DNA from: an uncultured Lachnospiraceae bacterium | GTDB taxonomy: Bacteria > Bacillota > Clostridia > Lachnospirales > Lachnospiraceae | NCBI GenBank assembly: GCA_934352055.1 | Contig: CAKRJY010000011.1 | Location: forward strand, 1 to 64,000 | Length of the DNA: 64,000 bases | Direction of reading: 5' to 3' | Part shown: piece by piece, positions 52,588 to 59,703 of the stretch | How the letters are laid out: the number at the start of each line of letters is the position of its first letter | Numbering within the stretch: the first letter of the stretch is position 1 | Position numbers and translations under genes: made by a program | Notes under the pieces: model-generated | Told to the model about the DNA's origin: nothing | Database searches by the model: none | Seen by the model: the letters and a program-made list of their open reading frames with translations, nothing else

Positions 52588-54690
52588 ATGGAATACGACG
52601 AGAGTCTTTTTAAGGCAAGAGCCAACAAACGCGCGCGCAATATCTGGCTGATTTTTTCGCTGCTTCTGACAGCAAATTACGGTGCTGATTTATCAAATGG
52701 ACTAAGAACACCCGGTTACTATATTGTATTTCTTCTACTATGCTGGGTACCTTTTTTCTCCGGTCAGATTCTTATGAAAGTACAGGGGGCTGATACAGAC
52801 CGTTATCGTTATGACCTCGCAGTTGGCTATGGCATTTTTTATCTATTTGTCATCTGTACGACGGACTCACCCATCGCATTCACATATGCACTTCCTGTGA
52901 CCAGTCTTTTGGTACTTTACAAAGACAAACGCTTTATGAAATACTGCGGTATCATCAATACTGCCATGGTTATTTTCAGTTGTGCTTTCCACTATTTCCA
53001 GGGTTATAACACAGACGCTGATCTAAAAAATTATCAGCTGCAGATTGCCTGCATTATTTTATGTTATGTCTGTTATGTACGTTCCATCCAGCACTTAAAT
53101 GACTCCGATGGTGCTATGACAGACAGTATTAAGTCGGATTTACAACGTGTCGTAACCACTGTTGAAAAAGTAAAAAATGCCAGCAACTCTATTCTAGATG
53201 GCGTAACCGTTGTCCGTGAACTGGCTTCTGAAAATAAGCATGGCGCTGATGTCGTTATGCTTGGCATGAATGAATTAACTGGAAACAATACACAATTACA
53301 GGATCGCACCTCCTCTTCCATGGATATGACAACTGACATCAACGCACAGGTGCAACATGTTGCTGCCATGATTGAGGAAATGGTAGAACTTACCCGCGAA
53401 TCCGGCGTGCATGCCCAAAACAGTTCCTCTGATCTGGATAGTCTGATGGAAACCACGCAGCTGATGTCCACATTATCTTCTGAGGTAGATCAGGTACTAC
53501 ATGACTTTAAAGACGAATTTGAGATGGTAAAAGAAGAAACGGGAACCATCGACAACATTTCCAGTCAAACCAATCTTTTGGCGCTGAATGCCTCCATTGA
53601 AGCGGCAAGAGCAGGAGAAGCCGGCAAGGGCTTTGCCGTAGTTGCCGAGGAAATCCGCAAACTAAGCGCAGAGACCAGTACTTCTTCGGGTCAGATTCGC
53701 GATGCTCTCATTCATTTAGAAGAGACTTCTGCAAAAATGATGACCTCTATGGAAAAAACACTGGAACTTATTCAGCAGACGATGGATAAGGTAATGCAAA
53801 CCGGTGAAAATGTCAAAAAAATCAATGCAGATTCTTCTCAGTTAGGGGATCATATCCAGGATATCGATTCCGCAATGCGCGAAGTAGAGACTTCGAATTC
53901 CCAGCTTGTAGAGAACATGGAAGAAGTATCCGGTATCATGAACCACATGACCCATTGCATCAATGATTCGGATGAAACGAGCAAACGTATGCTTAGCAAA
54001 TACGAAGAAAGTGCAAATAATATTGATTCCATCGAAACTGTTATTGAAGGTCTCATGTGTGAACTTGGTTTTGGTGGATTTATGGGCATTGAAGACGTGC
54101 ATGCCGGCATGAAAGTGATCGTAACACTGGAAAACGAGAACGAGGCGCGTCACGGTGAATTATTGGAACAGACAAAAGATGGTCTTACCATAAAGTTAAA
54201 CGATAACTTACTTCTCAGCAATCCTTGCAGTTGTGAAGCACAGGTCGTTGTTGGCAATGTTCTCTACTGTTGGAGTAAAGCAACCTTGCAGACAAATAAA
54301 AACGACAACAAGCATTATGACGTAATCATTACAGGTCGTCCGCGTATCAATAACCGACGTAAATATCCACGCGTTGATGCCAACAATAGTTGTAGTATTA
54401 CGCTTCAGAGTACAGGTGCGCGCTATCAGGGACATCTTGATAATATCAGTGCCAACGGTTTTGCTTTTATATCAAACGATCCTGTATTCCTGGATGCCAA
54501 GGGCGAAACTGTTATCATTACCATTGATAACTTTGCTCTTGCGTCACACAACGTATTGGAAGGCCGCATCATCCGATGCTCAGATCACGATGGCGAATAT
54601 ATCGTTGGTTGTCAGATGCCAGATGATAATGTCTATATTATGGAATATATCGAAAGCCGCCTGCGTGATGGGGCCACAAGTTTTCAGTAG
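52588..54690 (+). CDS. Methyl-accepting chemotaxis-type receptor fused to a C-terminal PilZ domain
   Basis: 700 residues. About six N-terminal membrane helices (residues 18-170) with almost no extracellular sensor domain precede a long helical signalling region, whose hairpin tip reads NISSQTNLLALNASIEAARA and GFAVVAEEIRKLSAETS (about 330-370). After the returning coiled coil, a PilZ-like module covers about residues 505-695: a YcgR-N-like barrel (GMKVIVTLENENEARHGELL), then RRKYPRVDAN (the RxxxR cyclic-di-GMP motif, about 590) and HLDNISANGFAFIS (D/N-x-S-x-x-G, about 615). It may couple cyclic-di-GMP level to the chemotaxis kinase, or act outside flagellar motility. No che or fli genes lie in the window. 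KEGG-type receptor classes cannot be told by eye. Confidence 0.9.
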   Translation: MEYDESLFKARANKRARNIWLIFSLLLTANYGADLSNGLRTPGYYIVFLLLCWVPFFSGQILMKVQGADTDRYRYDLAVGYGIFYLFVICTTDSPIAFTYALPVTSLLVLYKDKRFMKYCGIINTAMVIFSCAFHYFQGYNTDADLKNYQLQIACIILCYVCYVRSIQHLNDSDGAMTDSIKSDLQRVVTTVEKVKNASNSILDGVTVVRELASENKHGADVVMLGMNELTGNNTQLQDRTSSSMDMTTDINAQVQHVAAMIEEMVELTRESGVHAQNSSSDLDSLMETTQLMSTLSSEVDQVLHDFKDEFEMVKEETGTIDNISSQTNLLALNASIEAARAGEAGKGFAVVAEEIRKLSAETSTSSGQIRDALIHLEETSAKMMTSMEKTLELIQQTMDKVMQTGENVKKINADSSQLGDHIQDIDSAMREVETSNSQLVENMEEVSGIMNHMTHCINDSDETSKRMLSKYEESANNIDSIETVIEGLMCELGFGGFMGIEDVHAGMKVIVTLENENEARHGELLEQTKDGLTIKLNDNLLLSNPCSCEAQVVVGNVLYCWSKATLQTNKNDNKHYDVIITGRPRINNRRKYPRVDANNSCSITLQSTGARYQGHLDNISANGFAFISNDPVFLDAKGETVIITIDNFALASHNVLEGRIIRCSDHDGEYIVGCQMPDDNVYIMEYIESRLRDGATSFQ

Positions 54691-54731
54691 AAATGATTAT
54701 TCCAGGTTTTTCTAATTCGTATACATAACAC

Positions 54732-54768
54732 AAAAAGTCTTACTCATTATGTTCGGGTAAGACTTTTT
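54732..54768 (+). terminator. Terminator of the MCP-PilZ gene
   Basis: AAAAAGTCTTAC (54732-54743) and GTAAGACTTTTT (54757-54768), a perfect 12-bp stem with a T-run. It separates the receptor gene from the repeat-containing promoter that starts 9 nt later. Confidence 0.85.
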
Positions 54769-54777
54769 ATTATGTTC

Positions 54778-54806
54778 TTGACACAAACAGTAAACGACAG
54801 TAAAAT
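54778..54806 (+). promoter_or_regulatory. Promoter of the AAA ATPase gene, built around the first iteron
   Basis: Perfect TTGACA (54778-54783), 17-nt spacer, TAAAAT (54801-54806). Iteron 1 (54786-54804) fills the spacer and enters the -10, so anything bound to it should block RNA polymerase. Confidence 0.75.
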
Positions 54807-54861
54807 GAATTCAGAACAGTAAACGACAGTAAATGAATTTTAAAACAGTAAACGACAGTAA
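54786..54861 (+). repeat. Three iteron-like repeats upstream of the AAA ATPase
   Basis: ACAGTAAACGACAGTAAA, preceded by A, occurs exactly three times, starting at 54786, 54815 and 54843 (spacing 29 and 28 bp). Each copy is itself two ACAGTAAA half-sites separated by CG, giving six half-sites in 76 bp. Copies 1 and 2 also share TGAATT downstream. The array ends 19 nt before the ATPase start codon. Confidence 0.9.
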
Positions 54862-54880
54862 ACATACATGAGGTAGTCTT

Positions 54881-55912
54881 ATGCAAAATCCTTTCACACT
54901 TACTTTTGGTAAAAGTCCGCTTGAGCCGGTAGATCGACCGGTACAGACAAATGAGATCATTGATGCCTTCACGGCAGATCCGGTAAATCAGCAAATGTTT
55001 ATCATTACAGGTGTTCGTGGTTCCGGCAAGACCGTTATGATGTCAGAGATTGCACATCGGCTTCGCGAAAAAGATAACTGGATTGTAATCGAACTAAATC
55101 CTGCGACCGATCTTTTATTGAATATGTTGTCCAAATTAAACAGCAATGCGGTCTGCTCTAGTATCATCAAATCTGCCAGAATTAACCTGTCTTTCTTCGG
55201 ATTTGGTGCGGAAATTGAAGGCTCCACACCAATCACAGATGCCGAAACAGCGATTATTGAGATCTTAGAACGCATCCATAAAAAAGGGAAACGTCTGCTC
55301 ATTACAATTGACGAAGTCACAAACAATAAATATATGCACATATTTGCATCTGCTTTTCAGATATTTGTTCGGCAGGATCTTCCCGTTTTCCTGTTAGCAA
55401 CTGGTCTTTATGAAAATATTGACGAATTACAAAATGAAAAAAATCTTACCTTTTTATATCGTGCTCCAAAGATACCACTAAAACCTTTAAACCAACAGGC
55501 GATTGTTACGAAATATCAGAATATCTTTAAAATCGATACCCTAAGAGCATCTGAAATGGCAAAACTAACGCGTGGATATCCTTTTGCCTTTCAGGTGCTT
55601 GGTTATCTGACATGGAATAATCATGGAGATTATAAATCTATCATAAATGAATATATGCAGTATCTAAGTGAGTTTGTTTATGATAAGATCTGGTCTGAGC
55701 TATCACTAAAAGACCGGCAGGTAGCCATCGGCATTGCCCAAGTTCCAGATGGCAAGATTCTCGATATTCGCAATTTGCTTGATATGGAAACAAACGAATT
55801 TAATCCATACCGCAAACGCCTGATTAAAAAAGGCATTTTGTCTGGAGAAACCCGAGGATATGTTTCCTTTACTTTGCCTCTGTTTTCCGAATATGTGCTG
55901 GAAAACACGTAA
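54881..55912 (+). CDS. AAA-type ATPase with C-terminal winged-helix-like region
   Basis: 343 residues. A P-loop domain shows Walker A IITGVRGSGKTVMM (about residues 42-55), Walker B KRLLITIDEVTNN (about 138-150) and a sensor-like VFLLATGLYENIDEL (about 167-181). TRGYPFAFQVLGYL (about 225) leads into a helical lid. The last 80 residues (LSLKDRQVAIGIAQ, YRKRLIKKGILSGETRGYVS) have a winged-helix pattern. The plan recalls Orc/Cdc6- or STAND-like switch ATPases that bind DNA. Its promoter is embedded in three iterons, so binding to its own control region is a reasonable guess. No partner gene, nuclease or toxin adjoins it. The function is unknown. Confidence 0.85.
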   Translation: MQNPFTLTFGKSPLEPVDRPVQTNEIIDAFTADPVNQQMFIITGVRGSGKTVMMSEIAHRLREKDNWIVIELNPATDLLLNMLSKLNSNAVCSSIIKSARINLSFFGFGAEIEGSTPITDAETAIIEILERIHKKGKRLLITIDEVTNNKYMHIFASAFQIFVRQDLPVFLLATGLYENIDELQNEKNLTFLYRAPKIPLKPLNQQAIVTKYQNIFKIDTLRASEMAKLTRGYPFAFQVLGYLTWNNHGDYKSIINEYMQYLSEFVYDKIWSELSLKDRQVAIGIAQVPDGKILDIRNLLDMETNEFNPYRKRLIKKGILSGETRGYVSFTLPLFSEYVLENT

Positions 55913-55954
55913 AAAGTAACCAAAATCTCACCGTGAAATTTATGTAAAGTTTCC

Positions 55955-55986
55955 AAGAGGCAATGGTTTTATTGCCTCTTTTTTTG
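55955..55986 (+). terminator. Terminator of the AAA ATPase gene
   Basis: AAGAGGCAAT (55955-55964) and ATTGCCTCTT (55971-55980), a perfect 10-bp stem with a 6-nt loop and a long T-run. Confidence 0.85.
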
Positions 55987-56059
55987 TGTTAAAATAAATA
56001 AAGAACTTGCTCTGGGGAGGGCATCTTCTTACATTTATCAAATAGGGGGTATTATTTAC

Positions 56060-57145
56060 ATGAACAAAACACTCAAAAAAGTTCTAAAGACGATTTTAAT
56101 TATTGTCATCGTCTTATTAGTAGCAGTTGTTCTGTTTATCGGTTACCTTACCGTTACAGAATACAAGCCAGAGGCTACCGAAACTCTTAACATCGAAGGA
56201 TCTTCATCCAAAACACTCGCAGAAGGTGATGATTTTACCATTATGACCTGGAATATGGGTTATGCCGGCTTAGCTGACAACGCTGATTTCTTTATGGATG
56301 GCGGTGAGCACGTTCGCTCTTGCAGTGAGTCTCAGGTAAATGACAACATCGATGCTGTTGTTGACCAGATTGAAAAGGAAAATGCCGATGTAGTTTTCTT
56401 ACAAGAAGTAGATCGTAACTCTAAGAGATCCTATAAAATTGACGAATTCAAAAAGATCACATCTTCCTTAACCGATTACAGTGCTACGTATGGCTGCAAC
56501 TACAAAGTTGCTTATGTACCGTATCCATTGCCAACGATTGGTCAAGTAGATTGTGGTATCGCTACTTTATCCGCATTCAATGTAGATAGTTCCGAACGTG
56601 TTTCTTTACCTTGTCCATTTAAATATCCGATTCGCCTTGGCAACTTAAAGCGTTGCCTCATGGTTAATCGCGTTGCTATCGATGGCACGGACAAAGAACT
56701 TGTACTTGTTAACCTTCATTTAGAGGCTTATGATGATGGCGAGGGCAAGATTGCACAGACAAAGCAATTAAAAGAGCTTTTAGAAGCTGAAGCAGCAAAA
56801 GGAAATTATGTAATTGCCGGTGGTGACTTTAACCAGTCCTTCTCTAACTACGACAACAGTGCATATCCTTTAATCAGTGAAGATATGTGGCAGCCGGGAG
56901 CTGTTGATGTAGATCAGTTTGATGATGGTCTTTCCTTTATTACAGACAACTCTACACCATCCTGCCGTTCACTTGATCGTCCACTTGCCGGCAACGACAG
57001 TGACCCAAGTGTATTCCAGTATTACATGATTGACGGATTTATCGTTTCTGATAATCTTACCATCAACACAGTTGAGACAAGAGATCTTGGATTTAAGAAC
57101 TCTGATCATAACCCAATCGTTATGAACGTAACTGTATCAAAATAA
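56060..57145 (+). CDS. Endonuclease/exonuclease/phosphatase (EEP) family protein, membrane-anchored
   Basis: 361 residues. An N-terminal helix (TILIIVIVLLVAVVLFIGYL) anchors or exports it. The EEP fold follows with TIMTWNMGYAGL (about 62-73, Asn of motif 1), VFLQEVDRNSKRS (about 112-124, metal-binding Glu), NLHLEAYDDGEG (about 220), GGDFNQSFSNY (about 254-264, catalytic Asp/Asn) and SDHNPIVMNV at the end (catalytic Asp-His). All active-site residues are kept. Targets in this superfamily include DNA, phosphoinositides and sphingomyelin; outside the cell a lipid or nucleotide substrate is plausible. GGGGG lies 9 nt before the start. It is monocistronic with strong terminators on both sides. Confidence 0.9.
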   Translation: MNKTLKKVLKTILIIVIVLLVAVVLFIGYLTVTEYKPEATETLNIEGSSSKTLAEGDDFTIMTWNMGYAGLADNADFFMDGGEHVRSCSESQVNDNIDAVVDQIEKENADVVFLQEVDRNSKRSYKIDEFKKITSSLTDYSATYGCNYKVAYVPYPLPTIGQVDCGIATLSAFNVDSSERVSLPCPFKYPIRLGNLKRCLMVNRVAIDGTDKELVLVNLHLEAYDDGEGKIAQTKQLKELLEAEAAKGNYVIAGGDFNQSFSNYDNSAYPLISEDMWQPGAVDVDQFDDGLSFITDNSTPSCRSLDRPLAGNDSDPSVFQYYMIDGFIVSDNLTINTVETRDLGFKNSDHNPIVMNVTVSK

Positions 57146-57153
57146 GAAATGAC

Positions 57154-57208
57154 AAAAAGGGGCTGCCGCTTCACGAAAATTCATTCGTTAAAGCGGCAGC
57201 CCCTTTTT
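57154..57208 (+). terminator. Strong terminator of the EEP gene
   Basis: AAAAAGGGGCTGCCGCTT (57154-57171) and AAGCGGCAGCCCCTTTTT (57191-57208), an 18-bp perfect stem with a T-run. Confidence 0.9.
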
Positions 57209-57281
57209 TACTTTTTTGTAAACCCTATTTAATTTTTTCATAATCTTTCTTGTTTTTCCAGTTTCCAATAACCAAAAAAAT

Positions 57282-57604
57282 TTACAGGTACAATTTGTTT
57301 CCCTTCCTGCCGGAACAAACCTTCTTCATTTTCTGCCCGGCAATAAAGCTGACAAACTTGCTGTAACTTCTTGCTTTCTTCGGGCAAACTGCTACGCAGT
57401 GCATACAGGAAATACACTTATCATTATCGGTCAGCTTCGGCTTGTCTAACGAAATAGCATCCGTCGGACATTCTTTTGCACACAGACCAAAGGAATACGT
57501 CCGCCGTAGGACGGAACAGCGACCAGTTTTGTCCCTTTCGCGACAATATCTGCTACTTTCTTTGTGCCACCGGTTGGGCTAAAAAATATGTCATAAAATT
57601 TCAT
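57282..57604 (-). pseudogene. Remnant of an EFR1-type flavodoxin/ferredoxin gene
   Basis: A good ribosome binding site (AGGAGGAGAGT) precedes ATG 57604. The frame starts MKFYDIFFSPTGGTKKVAD, the flavodoxin-like N-terminus of EFR1-family proteins, and continues to VAVPSYGGRIPLV. It then runs into a TAG. In another frame, from about 57490, the C-terminal half of the family continues: GLCAKECPTDAISLDKPKLT, then CISCMHCVAVCPKKA with both 4Fe-4S cysteine sets, ending at TAA 57282-57284. The family is normally about 250-270 residues, so the centre (roughly 450 nt) has been deleted, with a frameshift at the junction. The product would be non-functional. Confidence 0.8.
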
Positions 57605-57660
57605 ACTCTCCTCCTACTGATTCTTATTTATCCAATTAAACAAACTTGAATTTGACTTGC

Positions 57661-57984
57661 TTATTTTCTTAAAATCTCATGTGGAGCTTCTATCTCATTT
57701 GCCAAGGTATGCTCTGTTAATTCTGACATCAATTTCAATTTTTTATTAATCAATGGTCGCATACAATTAGGAACATGTTCCTGATGCGCTCTGTGGATTG
57801 CTACACATTCCTTACAGTTTCCGTGATAACGACAGGCTTTCAGGCAAGGACAGTGATCTTTGTCTTTATACTCCTTACGAAATTCCGCTGCAAATTCTTC
57901 TTGCAGTCTCAGCCCCTCGACACGGTTTCCCTTATGAAATTCTACCATTGCATCCAGTTCTTTCTGGTTCCCTTCAATCTTCAT
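57661..57984 (-). CDS. Small Cys/His-rich protein of unknown function
   Basis: 107 residues from the ATG at 57984, or 115 from an in-frame ATG at 58008. The GGAGG between the two supports the inner start, although its 12-nt spacing is long. The first half is a charged helical segment (QKELDAMVEFHKGNRVEGLR). The second half holds CPCLKACRYHGNCKECVAIH followed by PNCMR, with six Cys and several His that could bind zinc or a cluster. The CxC-x3-C-x3-G-x-C-x2-C-x3-H pattern recurs in small clostridial proteins, but I know of no assigned role. It lies downstream of the NTF2-like gene on the same strand. Confidence 0.75.
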   Translation of the reverse strand: MKIEGNQKELDAMVEFHKGNRVEGLRLQEEFAAEFRKEYKDKDHCPCLKACRYHGNCKECVAIHRAHQEHVPNCMRPLINKKLKLMSELTEHTLANEIEAPHEILRK

Positions 57985-58086
57985 GTTATTATAGCGCCTC
58001 CATTTCAACTATTCCTCATTTTCTGATAAATCCCGATTTTACGAACTGTTTATATTTTTGGTTAGTTTTGCAAACTTGAATTTAGA

Positions 58087-58455
58087 TCATGATTCATATG
58101 GATAGTAGTGTTCTGCCTTCGACTGAAATTCACATAATTTTAATATTTTCATATCCTTATCAAAATCTGCTATTGTAACACCATCAAAGCCATCTATCTT
58201 ACCATCATAATTACATCTGAAGTACCATTCAACAATTAACGTTTGGTTTTGCTCGAATATTCGTTTGATTGTCCATTCCAATACTTGTCCCTTATTATTC
58301 CAATTTTCAAACCATGTTACAATTTGTGATAAGCCATGATATTCAGGTCCATAGCATTCACTATACAAAGCATTTTCAGAAAAAGTCTGTTTTACAATCT
58401 CAACATCGTTATCTAACCAAGACTGAAAATATTTCTTAATGACATCTACTTTCAT
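58087..58455 (-). CDS. SnoaL/NTF2-like fold protein
   Basis: 122 residues from ATG 58455, fixed by GGAGG 5 nt upstream; the frame is open four codons further. The pattern IKKYFQSWLDNDVEIVKQTF, then YSECYGPEYHGLSQIVTWFE and WYFRCNYDGKIDGFDGVTIADF is typical of SnoaL-like polyketide cyclase/NTF2-like proteins. These form a small cone-shaped fold that binds hydrophobic ligands or acts as a ring-isomerising enzyme. It is cytoplasmic with no signal peptide. Nothing nearby suggests a pathway. Confidence 0.82.
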   Translation of the reverse strand: MKVDVIKKYFQSWLDNDVEIVKQTFSENALYSECYGPEYHGLSQIVTWFENWNNKGQVLEWTIKRIFEQNQTLIVEWYFRCNYDGKIDGFDGVTIADFDKDMKILKLCEFQSKAEHYYPYES

Positions 58456-58613
58456 ATTATCCTCCACAAATTCCGATTTACCACTTCTGAATTCTTACTT
58501 ACTTTTAGTAAACAAATTATATCACAAAATCTTTGCGCTATTCCAGTTCAAGACATAATGGAGCCATTTTGGAACCATTTCATCATTTTGGGCTATACTT
58601 TTTTTACCACCAA

Positions 58614-58643
58614 AAGGGTTCCGAGCTAATGCTCGAAACCCTT
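58614..58643. terminator. Hairpin between the NTF2-like gene and the potassium locus
   Basis: AAGGGTTCCGAGC (58614-58626) pairs with GCTCGAAACCCTT (58631-58643) with one mismatch and a 4-nt loop; TTTTGG follows on the minus strand. It lies in the 507-bp gap 58468-58974, which also holds the terminator at 58664 and a short open frame at 58819. Confidence 0.55.
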
Positions 58644-58663
58644 ATAAATGCCAGTATAAGTAA

Positions 58664-58692
58664 TAAAAAAACCTAGAGCTGGCACTCCAGGT
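58664..58692 (-). terminator. Terminator of the potassium-uptake/sensor operon
   Basis: On the minus strand ACCTGGAG and CTCTAGGT form an 8-bp stem with one G-T pair and a 6-nt loop, followed by seven T. Confidence 0.7.
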
Positions 58693-58818
58693 CTTTCTAG
58701 ACTCCCTTGAAATCATACTAACTTTTCTTAGCTAAATTCACAATACTATCATTCTCTGAAAAATCAATCCTATATCTTGAGCCAAACATATTATTGCCCA
58801 AGTTAGAACGAAAAAATT

Positions 58819-58956
58819 TCAATCTTCTAATGGCATTTGCAGATAAGCCATCATATTAGTAATGATCTCCTCTGCCGTCAGTTTTCCATTAAAAATATCA
58901 CCGGCTTTTTCATCTGTCACAAAATCTGTAACATTATTCCGTTGTTTTAACATCAT
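58819..58956 (-). CDS. Short open frame of 45 residues, possible remnant
   Basis: Starts MMLKQRNNVTDFVTDEK and ends NMMAYLQMPLED, just after the response regulator stop and in the same direction. It has no clear ribosome binding site. The composition is protein-like (amphipathic, charged), so it may be the tail of a decayed gene or a small real one. I cannot assign it. Confidence 0.25.
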   Translation of the reverse strand: MMLKQRNNVTDFVTDEKAGDIFNGKLTAEEIITNMMAYLQMPLED

Positions 58957-58974
58957 AATTGTAACATTTTTCTA

Positions 58975-59703
58975 TCAAATTCTCTCCATTTCATCTTCTA
59001 TATTAGTTTCCTCCTTCAACATGCGATATCCAATCCCTATGTGTGTCTGAATATAAGAATCTGAATCATTTCCCAATTTTTTTCTCAAAGTTGCCATGAA
59101 TACTCTAAGAGAAGCAACATTGCTATCCCACGCACTTCCCCAAATTTTCTGTGTTATATATTTATGTGTAAGAACTTTCCCTGTGTTTTTTGCAAGAATA
59201 CATAACAATTTATATTCTATCGGCGTAAGCTTTAATTCTTCATCATTTTTGTATGCACAACCTGCCACATAATCAATTTTAAGTTTTCCATTCGTGTATA
59301 TTAAATTTTTGTTTACATTATTGTCTAGTTGAAGTAACGCAATTCTGCGTTGCATAACCCTTAGCCTTGCCAACAGTTCTTCAACTGAAAATGGTTTTGT
59401 AAGATAATCATCTGCTCCCGCATCTAAAGCCTCTATTTTATCTTCATCTTCACTCCTTGCACTAATAACAATAATAGGCATATTTGACCATTCACGAATC
59501 TTTCTTATAATTTCAACTCCATCCATATCAGGAAGTCCCAAATCCAAAAAGACAACATCCGGACCATGCGTTGATGCCTGTATAATGGCTTCTTCTCCGT
59601 TTTGTGCCAGCAAATATTTATAATCATGTGTTTTCAAGGTAGTTGCAATTAAATTTCTAATAGGAGAATCATCTTCAACTACAAGTATCTGAAACTTATT
59701 CAT
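58975..59703 (-). CDS. kdpE: KdpE-like OmpR-family response regulator
   Basis: 242 residues. A receiver domain (1-120) has EDDSPIRNLI, the phospho-acceptor Asp in VVFLDLGLPDMDGVE (about residue 54) and the Lys of YLTKPFSVEELLAR (about 103). A winged-helix DNA-binding domain (about 140-232) reads KLTPIEYKLLCILAKNTGKV and TLRKKLGNDSDSYIQTHIGI, close to KdpE. It adds a short KEETNIEDEMERI tail. It overlaps the kinase by 8 nt. In Escherichia coli KdpDE controls the Kdp ATPase; here the linked transporter is Trk/Ktr-like, so these genes or a distant kdp operon may be the target. Confidence 0.92.
   Translation of the reverse strand: MNKFQILVVEDDSPIRNLIATTLKTHDYKYLLAQNGEEAIIQASTHGPDVVFLDLGLPDMDGVEIIRKIREWSNMPIIVISARSEDEDKIEALDAGADDYLTKPFSVEELLARLRVMQRRIALLQLDNNVNKNLIYTNGKLKIDYVAGCAYKNDEELKLTPIEYKLLCILAKNTGKVLTHKYITQKIWGSAWDSNVASLRVFMATLRKKLGNDSDSYIQTHIGIGYRMLKEETNIEDEMERI

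Noticed and set aside
53073..53471. Minus-strand open frame of 132 codons
   Set aside because: It is antisense to the MCP signalling region, whose coding sense is certain.
54786..54861. The three repeats as a CRISPR array
   Set aside because: Spacers are about 9-10 bp, far too short, no cas genes are near, and the repeats sit on a promoter.
54881..55912. Plasmid replication initiator or anti-phage defence gene
   Set aside because: Iterons and an ATPase are suggestive, but there is no partition partner, nuclease, toxin or mobility gene nearby.
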